Part shown: in pieces, positions 9,116 to 17,513 of the stretch
How positions within the stretch are numbered: position 1 is the stretch's first letter
Layout: the number at the start of each line of letters is the position of its first letter
Assembly (NCBI GenBank): GCA_958296445.1
Contig: OY282565.1
Span: 3,397,570-3,461,569, forward strand
Origin: an uncultured Dehalococcoidia bacterium
GTDB taxonomy: Bacteria > Chloroflexota > Dehalococcoidia > Lucifugimonadales > UBA3495
Direction of reading: 5' to 3'
DNA: 64,000 nt
Made by a program: the position numbers and the translations under genes
The notes under the pieces: model-generated
Databases searched by the model: none
Told to the model about the DNA's origin: nothing
Seen by the model: the letters and a program-made list of their open reading frames with translations, nothing else

Positions 9116-10144
9116 ATGACCACCACCACCGCCACCCGTGAGTTACAAGTCCGCGAAGCCATCAACGAAGCCATCCGCCAAGAAATGGAGCGCGACGAAA
9201 CCGTCATCATTATGGGCGAGGAAATCGCCGGCGGCGCCGGCCGCGAACACCTCGGCATCGTCGACGCCTGGGGCGGCCCCTTCCGCACCACCGTCGGCCT
9301 CATCCAGCAGTTCGGCAACCAGCGCGTCCTCGACACCCCCCTCTCCGAAGCCGCCTTCGTCGGCACCGCCATCGGCGCCGCCTCCACCGGAATGCGGGCC
9401 ATCGCCGAGCTCATGTTCGTAGACTTCATCGGCGTCTGTATGGACCAGATGCTCAACAACGCCGCCAAAATGCGCTATATGTTCGGCGGCCAAGTCAAAG
9501 TGCCTTTTGTAATGCTCACCCGCATCGGCGCCGGATTCGGCAGCGCCGCCCAGCACTCCGAATCCTACTACTCCATCTTCAGCCACATCCCCGGACTGAA
9601 AGGCGTCGTTCCCTCCGACCCCTACACCGCCAAAGGGCTGCTGATTTCCGCCATCCGCGACGACGACCCCGTGGTCTTTTTCGAGCATAAAGGGCTCTAC
9701 ACCAACCGCGGCCCGGTGCCCGAAGAACCCTACACCTACCCCATCGGCAAGGCCCGCACCGTGCGCCAAGGCAGCGACGTCACCCTAGTCGGCCTGTCCA
9801 AAATGACCTGGATCGCCAACAACGCCGCCGAGGAGCTGGCGAAAGACGGCATCAACGCCGAGGTGGTAGACCTCCTCAGCATCTCCCCCATTGACTACGA
9901 CCACGTCCTAGAATCCGTCCGCAAAACCCACCGCGTCGTAGTAGTGGACGAAGACACCCCCGTATGCAGCATGGCCTCGGAAATCTGCGCCCGCGTCGCC
10001 GAAGAAGGCTTCGACTACCTCGACGCCCCCCCGTCCCGCGTAACCGCCCCCCACACCCCCGTCCCCTACAGCCGCGCCCTAGAAAACATCTACCTCCCCA
10101 ACGAAACCCGCGTAATCAACACAGTAAAAAACCTCTTCCGCTAA
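9116..10144 (+). CDS. 2-oxoacid (pyruvate-type) dehydrogenase E1 component, beta subunit
   Basis: The 342-residue subunit has the transketolase pyrimidine-binding domain (VIIMGEEIAG, then LDTPLSEAAFVGTAIGAA) and the transketolase C-terminal domain (ADVTLVGLSKM-type strand and VVVDEDTP). It pairs with the alpha subunit at 7904-8914 to form the ThDP active site. AGGAG lies 9 bp before the ATG. It is probably co-transcribed with the alpha subunit from the promoter at 7840; the 201-bp spacer is longer than usual for such a pair because it contains repeat E. A terminator-like hairpin follows at 10181-10205. Confidence 0.92.
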   Translation: MTTTTATRELQVREAINEAIRQEMERDETVIIMGEEIAGGAGREHLGIVDAWGGPFRTTVGLIQQFGNQRVLDTPLSEAAFVGTAIGAASTGMRAIAELMFVDFIGVCMDQMLNNAAKMRYMFGGQVKVPFVMLTRIGAGFGSAAQHSESYYSIFSHIPGLKGVVPSDPYTAKGLLISAIRDDDPVVFFEHKGLYTNRGPVPEEPYTYPIGKARTVRQGSDVTLVGLSKMTWIANNAAEELAKDGINAEVVDLLSISPIDYDHVLESVRKTHRVVVVDEDTPVCSMASEICARVAEEGFDYLDAPPSRVTAPHTPVPYSRALENIYLPNETRVINTVKNLFR

Positions 10145-10180
10145 CCCCGCCGCTCCTCCACCAGAGCCGCATACAGACAA

Positions 10181-10205
10181 GGGCAGGTTTGTTCGGAACC
10201 TGCCC
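10181..10205 (+). terminator. Terminator-like hairpin after the E1 genes
   Basis: A perfect 9-bp stem (10181-10189 with 10197-10205) encloses a 7-nt loop and is followed by CTATTAT. It begins 37 bp after the E1-beta stop. The T-tract is weak. Confidence 0.5.
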
Positions 10206-10244
10206 CTATTATCTGAACTCTAAGCAAGCCGCCTGTCATTCTAA

Positions 10245-10760
10245 CCAAGCCATCTGTCATTCTGAGCAAAGCGAAGAATCCCACCTTGGCCGGTGACACC
10301 CTTCCCTTCCCTCAAGGCAACAAAGGGGAATCTCGCAATTTTCTCTTACCCCTATCATTACTAAGCAAGCCACTGTCATTCTAAGCAAGCCGTTTGTCAT
10401 TCTAACCAAGCCATCTGTCATTCTGAGCAAAGCGAAGAATCCCACCTTGGACAGTAAGACCCTTCCCTTCCCTACAAGGCAACAAAGAGGAATCTCGCAA
10501 TTTTCTCTTACCCCTATCATTACTAACCAAACCACTGTCATTCTGAGCAAAGCGAAGAATCCCACCTTGGACAGTAAGACCCTTCACTTCCCTACAAGGC
10601 AACAAAGAGGAATCTCGCAATTTCCTCTCACCACTGTCATTCTAACCAAGCCGCCTGTCATTCTGAGCAAAGCGAAGAACCCCACCTTGGCCGGTGACAC
10701 CCTTCCCTTCACTCAAGGCAACCAAGGGGAATCCCGAAATTTCCTCTCACCCCATTAAAT
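10245..10760. repeat. Four direct repeats of about 120 bp carrying family A
   Basis: The region between the terminator and the MFS gene contains no gene. Four units are seen with family A cores near 10260, 10423, 10541 and 10664, each followed by CCCACCTTGG, then AGACCCTTCCCTTCCCT-like and GGAATCTCGCAATTTTCTC-like segments. The middle units are nearly identical over more than 100 bp, pointing to recent tandem duplication. Confidence 0.8.
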
Positions 10761-10797
10761 ATAAAGCCGCGTCTATCCGCCAAAAGGCCAGCCGCCA

Positions 10798-12030
10798 ATG
10801 AAACGCCCCGATTACAGTTGGGCCATCCTGGCCGCCGGGTTCACCGTCCTGTTTTTCAGCGGCGGCTCCCGGTTCGCCTTCGGCCTGATGCTGCGTCCAA
10901 TGTCCGAGGAACTCGACGTCAGCCGCTCCACCCTGTCCCTAGCCGTCGCTATGTTTATGGTAGTGTCCGCGCTGGCAATGCCCTTCGTCGGGCGGCTGGT
11001 AGACCGCTGGAGCCTGCGCGGAACCATCGCCGTAGCCGCCCTCACCGGCGCCGCCGGGCTGGCCCTGATGGGCCAGGTTCAAGCCCCCTGGCAGGTATTC
11101 CCGGTCTACGGCATAATCTACGCCCTAGGCAACTCCGGCGCCTCCATCGCGCCCGTAGTGGTGATGGTAAGCCAATGGTTCGTCAACCGCCGCGGCGTCG
11201 CCACCAGCATCGCCGTCTCCGGCAACGCCATCGGCCAGCTCGTCATCGTCGCCGCCCTCGCCTCCGCCCTAACCGCCATCGGCTGGCAAAACTCCTACAC
11301 CATCCTCGCCGCCGCCAACGCCGTCATCCTCCTCCCCCTCGCCCTGCTGGTAATACGCAAGCCCCCCAGCGACTCCCCCTCCGAAACCGCAATCCAAGGA
11401 ACGCGCGAACCCGCCGCCCCGCCCTTGACCCTGCGGCAGGCCCTAACCTCCCGCCAATATCTGCTGCTGGTAGCGATTTACGCCGTATGCGGCTTCCAAG
11501 ACTTCTTCGTAGTAACCCACATCGTAGCCTTCGCCCAAGACCAGGGAGTAGGCAGCGTGCTGGCCGGAAACCTGCTGGCCTGGATGGGCGTAATGGGACT
11601 GCTCGGCATACTAATCGCCGGCGTAATGGCCGACGCCTTCGGCGCAGCCCGCCCGACAGCGATCTGCTTTCTGCTGCGCATAGCGGCCTTCGCCCTCATA
11701 CTCCCCTGGCAAAGCACCCCTATGATTCTGGTTTTCGGCCTGCTCTACGGCTTCACCTTCCTAATAACCGCCCCCCTGACCGTAGTATTCCTAGGCAACA
11801 TCTACGGCCCCACCCGACTAGGAACCCTAACCGGCACCGTCTCAATGGTACACCAAATCGCCGGCGGCCTAGGCGCCCTAGCCGGCGGCTGGATCTACGA
11901 CCTAACCGGCAACTACAACCCAGCCTTCATCCTAATGCTCGCCCTATCCCTAATAGCCACCGCCCTAACCCTAACAATCCGCGAGCGCCTACGCAGCGGA
12001 ACCACGCCCCTAGGGGCAGCAGCGTGCTGA
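10798..12030 (+). CDS. Major facilitator superfamily transporter, monocarboxylate/oxalate-type
   Basis: The 410-residue protein has about 12 hydrophobic segments in two halves joined by a hydrophilic loop (around 190-215). Features include RFAFGLMLRPMSEEL after TM1 and GRLVDRWSLRG between TM2 and TM3, the usual MFS loop motif. The overall pattern resembles the OFA/monocarboxylate branch of cytoplasmic-membrane importers of small organic acids, but the substrate is not readable from sequence. It starts 11 bp after a purine-containing AAAAGG. No operon partner is close; the flanks are repeat-rich. Confidence 0.85.
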   Translation: MKRPDYSWAILAAGFTVLFFSGGSRFAFGLMLRPMSEELDVSRSTLSLAVAMFMVVSALAMPFVGRLVDRWSLRGTIAVAALTGAAGLALMGQVQAPWQVFPVYGIIYALGNSGASIAPVVVMVSQWFVNRRGVATSIAVSGNAIGQLVIVAALASALTAIGWQNSYTILAAANAVILLPLALLVIRKPPSDSPSETAIQGTREPAAPPLTLRQALTSRQYLLLVAIYAVCGFQDFFVVTHIVAFAQDQGVGSVLAGNLLAWMGVMGLLGILIAGVMADAFGAARPTAICFLLRIAAFALILPWQSTPMILVFGLLYGFTFLITAPLTVVFLGNIYGPTRLGTLTGTVSMVHQIAGGLGALAGGWIYDLTGNYNPAFILMLALSLIATALTLTIRERLRSGTTPLGAAAC

Positions 12031-12269
12031 AATCGTCCACTCCGTAAGCAGCCAGAAAATTGCAAAATCAATTCCGCCGTCCGTCATACTGAGCGAGTTA
12101 TCTGTCATTCTGCCCAAATACCTGTCATTCTGAGCAAAGCGAAGAATCCCTCCTTGGGCAGACAAGCCCCCTTCCTTCGCCAAGGGTGCCAAATGGGAAT
12201 TTCGCAATTCTCTCAAGCAGAGTGAAGAGCTTGTTAAAGACGCTCTGTATCGCTTATGATAAGGGTGCG

Positions 12270-12563
12270 ATGTACGAATGGGACGAAGCGAAGTGCCTTT
12301 CCAATCTAGCCAAGCATCATATACACTTCGATGAAATGGAAAAATTCGACTGGAACACTGCCTCCGTCGAATTTGACGGCTATTACCCTGAACCCCGTTG
12401 GGTGGCTATAGGGTACATTGACCTACTCCCATACTATGCTGTGTATACTATTCGAGGCGACAATTACCGCATTATCAGTCTGCGCAGAGCGACTAGACGG
12501 GAGGTTAGAGCATATGACCAATCTCAAACCAGGCACTATCTGGCCGGGCCAGGCCAAAGTTGA
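12270..12563 (+). CDS. brnT: BrnT-family toxin (DUF497)
   Basis: The 97-residue product starts MYEWDEAKCLSNLAKHHI and contains RIISLRRATRREVRAYD, the two conserved blocks of BrnT, a RelE-fold ribonuclease toxin. An upstream in-frame extension to 12186 exists, but the family start is the ATG at 12270, preceded by AAGGG. A TATGAT lies about 10 bp before the ATG, so the message may be nearly leaderless. The gene overlaps brnA by 50 bp, as is common for this pair. In the family, the antitoxin neutralises the toxin and represses the shared promoter. Confidence 0.85.
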   Translation: MYEWDEAKCLSNLAKHHIHFDEMEKFDWNTASVEFDGYYPEPRWVAIGYIDLLPYYAVYTIRGDNYRIISLRRATRREVRAYDQSQTRHYLAGPGQS

Positions 12564-12918
12564 ATTGACCCAAGAGCAATTCGACGAACTAGCAACCAGC
12601 GATATGACTTTCACCGAAATCGAAGAAAAATACGGCGAGGAAGTCGCCATCGACGTCGGCATTGCCAGAGACCCGGATGCCCCGGAGTTGACCCCGGAGC
12701 AAATGGCCCGGATGCGCCCGGCCATCGAGGTCTTTCCCGCTCTGGTCGAGGAGTCCATCCGAAAACAATGGCGGGAGCGTCCTTCCGCCAAGCAGTACGT
12801 CACTTTACCCCTCGACGGCGACCTTCTTATCCACTTCCTTGACGCCGACGGCCCCGACTGGCACAACCAACTCAACGACACCCTACGCCAAGCGGTTTTC
12901 GGCCCCGAATCCGCCTAG
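12514..12918 (+). CDS. brnA: BrnA-family antitoxin
   Basis: The protein is 134 residues from the ATG at 12514 (MTNLKPGTIWPGQAK). Its C-terminal part, VTLPLDGDLLIHFLDADG followed by WHNQLNDTLRQAV, is the DNA-binding ribbon-helix-helix domain typical of BrnA. The N-terminal half holds a toxin-wrapping region. It lies immediately after and overlaps brnT. Its TAG stop shares the palindrome CTAG (12915-12918) with the stop of the convergent SDR gene. GGGAGG precedes the start. Confidence 0.8.
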   Translation: MTNLKPGTIWPGQAKVELTQEQFDELATSDMTFTEIEEKYGEEVAIDVGIARDPDAPELTPEQMARMRPAIEVFPALVEESIRKQWRERPSAKQYVTLPLDGDLLIHFLDADGPDWHNQLNDTLRQAVFGPESA

Positions 12919-13766
12919 TGAAACAGCAGCCCCCCGTTGACATTGTACGCCTGCCCAGTCACAAACGACGCATCATCCCCCGCCAGAAAAGCGACTACAT
13001 TAGCCACATCCTGCGCCTCTGCAATCCGGCCCAGCGGCGTAGCCTGAGCGCTATTCTGCACCACCTGGCCGCGAAACTCCTCTTGGCTAATGCCTCGCTG
13101 CGCCGCCTGGTCGCGCTCCCAGTAGCTCATCCGGTCGGTGTTAATCGGGCCGGGGCAGACGGCGTTGACCGTAATCCCATAGGGCGCCAAATCCAGCGCC
13201 GACGCCTGCGTCAGCCCCAGCACAGCGAACTTGGACGCGCTATATGCCGCCCCCGTAGCACTGGCCTGCTTGGAAGCGTTGGAAGCAATGTTAATAATGC
13301 GCCCACCGTTGCCCGCCTCAATCATCCGGCGCCCCACCGCCTTAGTAAGCAAAAAAGGCGCCGTAGTGTTGATGCTAAGAAAATGCTGCCAAACATCCTG
13401 CTCCAGCTCCGTAACCGGCACCTTGTCCCTGCCGATAATAGCGCGGGCGTTATTGACCAGAATATCAATCCGCCCGTAATGGGCCATCACCTGCTCCACC
13501 ATCCGCTCAATCTGGCCGCTGTCGCCCAAATCGCAATACACCGGAAAACTGCGGCGGCCAACCGCCTCCACCTCCCCGGTAACCGCGTCAATCCCCCGCC
13601 ACTGATTGCGTACTTCCGCCGGCGGCAGATCTTCCGTCTCCCGGTGAACATCGGTCAGCCCAATATCCGCCCCCAACCCGGCCAGCTTCAGCGCCGTAGC
13701 GCGGCCCACCCCGCGCATCCCCCCCGCCCCCGTAACCAACGCCACCTTGCCTTCCAACCCAACCAT
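12915..13766 (-). CDS. Short-chain dehydrogenase/reductase (SDR)
   Basis: This 283-residue classical SDR has VALVTGAGGMRGVGRATA as a Rossmann glycine-rich motif with an extra residue pair, VNNARAII in the NNAG position, and the catalytic YSASK. It should use NAD(P)(H) to oxidise or reduce an alcohol or ketone. The start at 13766 is preferred because GGGGAGG lies 8 bp upstream; the open frame runs further to 13808 without a better signal. The substrate is not predictable. It converges tail-to-tail with brnA, sharing four bases. Confidence 0.88.
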   Translation of the reverse strand: MVGLEGKVALVTGAGGMRGVGRATALKLAGLGADIGLTDVHRETEDLPPAEVRNQWRGIDAVTGEVEAVGRRSFPVYCDLGDSGQIERMVEQVMAHYGRIDILVNNARAIIGRDKVPVTELEQDVWQHFLSINTTAPFLLTKAVGRRMIEAGNGGRIINIASNASKQASATGAAYSASKFAVLGLTQASALDLAPYGITVNAVCPGPINTDRMSYWERDQAAQRGISQEEFRGQVVQNSAQATPLGRIAEAQDVANVVAFLAGDDASFVTGQAYNVNGGLLFH

Positions 13767-13794
13767 TTCAAGCCTCCCCACTTTTAGTCCGTCA

Positions 13795-13895
13795 TTCTGA
13801 GCGGCCATCTGTCATTCTGAGCGCAGCGAAGAATCCGTCTCGGGCGGCAAGACCTTCGCTTAGCCCAAGGCGACAAAGGGCAATTTCGCAATCGC
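13795..13895. repeat. Family A repeat block
   Basis: One family A variant (CTGAGCGCAGCGAAGAATC) lies near 13816, followed by the usual AAGACCTTCGCTTAGCCCAAGG-like tail and GGGCAATTTCGCAAT. It lies between the SDR and PH-SHOCT genes. Confidence 0.7.
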
Positions 13896-13921
13896 CCCAC
13901 TCCTATTTTGGCGAAATCAAA

Positions 13922-13942
13922 TAGCCCGGCTTTGCCGGGCTA
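13922..13942 (-). terminator. Terminator-like hairpin downstream of the PH-SHOCT gene
   Basis: A perfect 9-bp stem (13922-13930 with 13934-13942) with a 3-nt loop, read on the minus strand 26 bp after the stop of the PH-SHOCT gene and followed by TTTGATTT. Confidence 0.6.
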
Positions 13943-13968
13943 CCAAGAACATGACGACCAATGTTGAG

Positions 13969-14535
13969 CTAAATGCCCAGCAACTGCCGCTTCTTTGCCT
14001 CAAACTCAGCCTCGGTCAATACGCCCTGTCCTACCAGAGCGTATAGGCTTGCCAGTTCTGCCGCCGAACCTGCTTGCGCGGACGAAGTGGCAGAAACACG
14101 GGAAGCAGCCACCTGAGCGCGGACGTAATCTACGAAAGGCTTGACCTCAGTTTTTTTGACCATCTGAATCTGGTAGCTCGCGGTGCCTCGGCCAGTCAGC
14201 TTCACACCAGCCTTAATAAGCCCTGAACTGTTGGCAATCGTCTCTATGCTGTCATAGGGCATTACAGCAACTTCCGTGCTGAATATACCTTTGTCCACAA
14301 AGAGAACTCGGCTTTGAGTCGCCACCACAATCCCTTTGTGCAGCGAGCCGTTCTTTCCCAATTTGCCCGCATCACCTAAGTCTGGGCCGAACATCCCGCC
14401 CACCATAGAACCCACTTGCTCTCCGTCGTCCAGCAAGTCTATCAGCATTTTACGTTCGCCCTTGTGCGTACCCTTGCTCCACCCCGTAGCTTGCCAAGCC
14501 TGAAGCAGATGCCCTTCTTTGGTCTGAACTGCCAT
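13969..14535 (-). CDS. Bacterial PH-like domain protein with C-terminal SHOCT motif
   Basis: The 188-residue protein has a central bacterial pleckstrin-homology-like domain (LHKGIVVATQSRVLFVDKG, then MPYDSIETIANSSG) and a C-terminal SHOCT helix pair (LASLYALVGQGVLTEAEFEAKK). Such proteins are common and poorly understood; SHOCT is thought to mediate oligomerisation. The ATG at 14535 is chosen because GGAGG lies 8 bp upstream; the frame extends to 14577. A promoter lies at 14568-14596. The gene is visibly less GC-rich than its neighbours, which may indicate acquisition. Confidence 0.8.
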   Translation of the reverse strand: MAVQTKEGHLLQAWQATGWSKGTHKGERKMLIDLLDDGEQVGSMVGGMFGPDLGDAGKLGKNGSLHKGIVVATQSRVLFVDKGIFSTEVAVMPYDSIETIANSSGLIKAGVKLTGRGTASYQIQMVKKTEVKPFVDYVRAQVAASRVSATSSAQAGSAAELASLYALVGQGVLTEAEFEAKKRQLLGI

Positions 14536-14567
14536 AAATGCATCCTCCGAACTGAAAACCTTGATAT

Positions 14568-14596
14568 ACTTTACCATATAATAACAAGTATGTCAA
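14568..14596 (-). promoter_or_regulatory. Probable promoter for the PH-SHOCT gene
   Basis: On the minus strand, TTGACA (14596-14591) is followed after 17 bp by TAAAGT (14573-14568). The chosen ATG at 14535 is 32 bp downstream. Confidence 0.65.
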
Positions 14597-14771
14597 AAAA
14601 ATTGTCAGTGGGATGCAGGACATCACTGCCCCGCCGTCGCGCATTAACCAACCTTTCCGCCCTATCCGCCGCCGCACCCCGCAGCGCACCCGCCGCCACC
14701 TTGACACGCCACCAAGCAGCCCTATCATAACCCCACAAGCGCAACAGCACCCAAACCGCAGGGAGAAAGCA

Positions 14772-16328
14772 ATGGCAACATCGCTGATTCGAGGAAAATA
14801 CGTAATCTGCGAAGCCGGCCCCAACGCCGCAAACAGCCGCGTCATCACCGACGGCGCAGTACTGCAACGCGACGGCATAATCGAGGCCGTAGGAACCTAC
14901 GACACCCTCAAGCAACAACCCGCCGACGAAATCATCGGCGGCCCCCGCTTCCTAATAATGCCCGGCCTAGTCAACTCCCACCACCACGGGCGCGGCCTTT
15001 CCACCTTCCAGTTAGGAACCACCGACGGCTGCCTAGAAACCTGGATTGTAGACGGCTGGGGCCGCCGCCCCGTTGACCACTACCTGATGACCCTGTACAC
15101 CGCCATTCAGATGGTCAAATCCGGCACCACCACCGTTATGTACAACCACCCCCACACCCCCGCCCACGGCCTAGCCGACGAAGCCGAACAAGTATTACAA
15201 GGATTCGGCGCAGCCGGAATGAGAACCGCCTTCTCCATCTACTACCGCGGCCAAAACCGCATAGTCTATCACGACGACCAAGCCTTTTTGTCCCGCCTGC
15301 CCGCCGACCTGTCCGACGCAGTGCGCCGCTACGTCGCCGCCACCGACTTGCCCGAAGCCGACTACTTCGCCCTGTTCCGCTCCCTCCAAGAACGCCACGG
15401 CCCCGAAGCGCCCGACGCCCCTACCCCCGGATTAGTGTCCCTGCTACTCAGCCCCAGCAACACCCAATGGGTTTCCGACGAATTTCTTTCCACCACCAAA
15501 GAATACGCCGCCCGCTACAACGCCCCCATCCATATGCACCTAGCCGAAAGCTGGTATCAGAAAGAATACGGCATCCGCGCCTGGGGCAAAACACCCGCCG
15601 CCCGGCTGGCCGAACTAAACTTTCTCGGCCCCGAGCTTTCCTGCGCCCACTCCGTATGGCTAACCGAGCAAGACATCCAACTGCTGGCCGCCGCCGGGTC
15701 TACCGTATGCCACAACCCCAGCTCCAACCTCCGCCTCAAAAACGGCATCGCCCCGGTAAACGCTATGCTAACCGGCGGCGTCAACGTAGCCCTAGGCACC
15801 GACAGCACCGCCCTCAACGACGACGACGATATGCTCCAAGAAATGCGCCTAGCCGCCCGCCTCCACCGCCAGCCCGGCCTAGACCGCCCGGCGCTCGACA
15901 CCCACCAAACCCTGCGCCTCGCCACCGCCAACGCCGCCCGCCCCACCGGATTCGACGGCCAAATCGGCGCCCTAGAGCCGGGCCGCTACGCCGATCTGGT
16001 GCTGCTCGACTGGGACGCGATGACCGCCCCCTACTTCGAGGAACCCGGCCCGTCCCCAATAGACGCCGTAATCTACCGGGGCAAGGCAGCCCACGTAGAC
16101 ACCGTAATAATCCAGGGCGAAACCGTCCTACGCAACGGCCAATTCCTCAAAGCCGACGAAGCCCAAATCACCGGCGAACTCCAACGCCACCTAGCCCGCC
16201 CCCTAGACCCCCAAACCGCCGCCACCCGCCAAATGGCCGCCCGCCTGCTCCCCTATATCCAACAATTCTACCAAGACTGGCGCCCCCCCGCCGACAACCC
16301 CCATTACCTCTACAACGGGCGAACCTAA
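14772..16328 (+). CDS. Metal-dependent amidohydrolase, cytosine/guanine-deaminase-like
   Basis: The 518-residue protein belongs to the amidohydrolase superfamily: NSHHHGRGLS supplies the first metal histidines, HMHLAES a further histidine, CAHSVWLTEQD the next, and LGTDSTALNDDDD the metal Asp. The order and spacing resemble the AtzA/TrzN/SAH-deaminase group that hydrolyses C-N or C-Cl bonds on N-heterocycles. The C-terminus returns to a beta-sandwich (GRYADLVLLDWD). The ATG at 14772 follows AGGGAG; the frame is open to 14613 but that extension is Arg/Pro-rich shadow. The true substrate is unknown. Confidence 0.88.
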   Translation: MATSLIRGKYVICEAGPNAANSRVITDGAVLQRDGIIEAVGTYDTLKQQPADEIIGGPRFLIMPGLVNSHHHGRGLSTFQLGTTDGCLETWIVDGWGRRPVDHYLMTLYTAIQMVKSGTTTVMYNHPHTPAHGLADEAEQVLQGFGAAGMRTAFSIYYRGQNRIVYHDDQAFLSRLPADLSDAVRRYVAATDLPEADYFALFRSLQERHGPEAPDAPTPGLVSLLLSPSNTQWVSDEFLSTTKEYAARYNAPIHMHLAESWYQKEYGIRAWGKTPAARLAELNFLGPELSCAHSVWLTEQDIQLLAAAGSTVCHNPSSNLRLKNGIAPVNAMLTGGVNVALGTDSTALNDDDDMLQEMRLAARLHRQPGLDRPALDTHQTLRLATANAARPTGFDGQIGALEPGRYADLVLLDWDAMTAPYFEEPGPSPIDAVIYRGKAAHVDTVIIQGETVLRNGQFLKADEAQITGELQRHLARPLDPQTAATRQMAARLLPYIQQFYQDWRPPADNPHYLYNGRT

Positions 16329-16356
16329 CCGCCAAAATTTCCGCCGCCGCAAATCT

Positions 16357-16417
16357 CTGAATCAGGATTCTTCCCCATCCGGTAAATTCTATAATCCTGA
16401 AAATCCTGATTCAGACA
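16357..16417. repeat. Family B palindrome, short form
   Basis: A 61-bp copy with arms starting TCTGAATCAGGATT and ending AATCCTGATTCAGACA, lacking the middle of the longer copies at 7067-7157 and 26961-27049. It lies just upstream of the TATAAT (16430-16435) that probably serves the next gene. Confidence 0.75.
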
Positions 16418-16485
16418 AAGCTATGCTAATATAATAGCGGCGGCCACCCGCCAGCCATACCGTTACAACAAGGAGACACCCAACT

Positions 16486-17364
16486 ATGGCTACTGTAGGA
16501 AGCGGCAAATACACTTACGAGGTAGTTCAGGATTGGGCGCGGCTGCCCGAAGGCATGGCCTTCGGCACCGTCAGCGCCGTAGCCACCGATTCCCAAGGCC
16601 GGGTCTACGCATTCCAGCGGGCCGAACCCCCGGTAGTCATTTTCGACCGCGATGGCAGCTACCTAGGTTCCTGGGGCAACGGCCGCTTTGAGAACCCCCA
16701 CGGCATCTATATCGCCGACGACATCGTATATCTCACCGACCGCGAGGGCAGCATCGCCCAAAAGTGCAACCTCGACGGCACGCCCCTGCTAACCATCGGC
16801 GACCCCGGCCAGTACTCCGACACCGGCTGCGAAGTCGCCGGCGAAGTCTGCCCCCGCTCCGCCGGCCCGTTCAACTACCTAACCGAACTAGTGCCGTCCC
16901 CCAGCGGCGACCTCTACGTCTCCGACGGCTACCGCAACGCCCGCGTCCATCGCTTCTCCCCCGCCGGCGACCTCATTTCCTCCTGGGGCGAACCCGGCAA
17001 GGGCGGCCCCAACCAGTTCCACCTCCCCCACAGCCTCATCGTCGGCCAAGACGGCCGCATCTACCTCTGCGACCGCGAAAACAGCCGCGTCCAAGTCTTT
17101 TCCCCCGACGGCGAATACATCACTATGTGGACCGATATGCAACGCCCCCTAGACATATCCCAAGACAGCGAAGGCATTTTCTACACCAGCGAGCGCCCCG
17201 AAGAAAACAAGCCCCCCCAAATCAGCGTCCTAGACAACGACGGCCAAGTACTCGAGCGCTTCCCCTCCCGCTCCGCCCACGGCTCCTGGGTAGACGACCG
17301 CGGCGACCTCTACCTAGCCCTAACCGCCGAAAAAAGCATAGACAAATACATCCGCGCAACCTAA
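16486..17364 (+). CDS. NHL-repeat beta-propeller protein
   Basis: The 292-residue protein is made of NHL repeats, with units such as VATDSQGRVYAFQRAEPPVV, NPHGIYIADDIVYLTDREG, HLPHSLIVGQDGRIYLCDRE and RVQVFSPDGEYI. It resembles the 6-bladed propellers of the peptidyl-amidating-lyase-like group, but lyase activity cannot be assumed. There is no signal peptide, so a cytoplasmic location is likely. AAGGAG lies 8 bp before the ATG and TATAAT at 16430-16435. A second NHL protein is at 27874-28920. Confidence 0.85.
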   Translation: MATVGSGKYTYEVVQDWARLPEGMAFGTVSAVATDSQGRVYAFQRAEPPVVIFDRDGSYLGSWGNGRFENPHGIYIADDIVYLTDREGSIAQKCNLDGTPLLTIGDPGQYSDTGCEVAGEVCPRSAGPFNYLTELVPSPSGDLYVSDGYRNARVHRFSPAGDLISSWGEPGKGGPNQFHLPHSLIVGQDGRIYLCDRENSRVQVFSPDGEYITMWTDMQRPLDISQDSEGIFYTSERPEENKPPQISVLDNDGQVLERFPSRSAHGSWVDDRGDLYLALTAEKSIDKYIRAT

Positions 17365-17380
17365 CCCCCACCCCCGATCC

Positions 17381-17476
17381 GTAGGGGCGCACAGCCGTGC
17401 GCCCGCACCCCCACCCGTAGGGCCGCACAACCCTGCACCCTACAACTTACCCGTAGGGGCGCACAGCCGCCCCCCC
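17381..17476. repeat. Family C hairpins, one intact and two degenerate copies
   Basis: An intact copy at 17381-17404 is followed by two degraded copies near 17412 and 17454 in which the right arm is altered. They occupy most of the 149-bp gap before the mutase gene, so they are expected in its upstream DNA. Confidence 0.65.
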
Positions 17477-17513
17477 ACCCATCCGCAATCCGTACCCACA
17501 AAAGGAAACGCAA

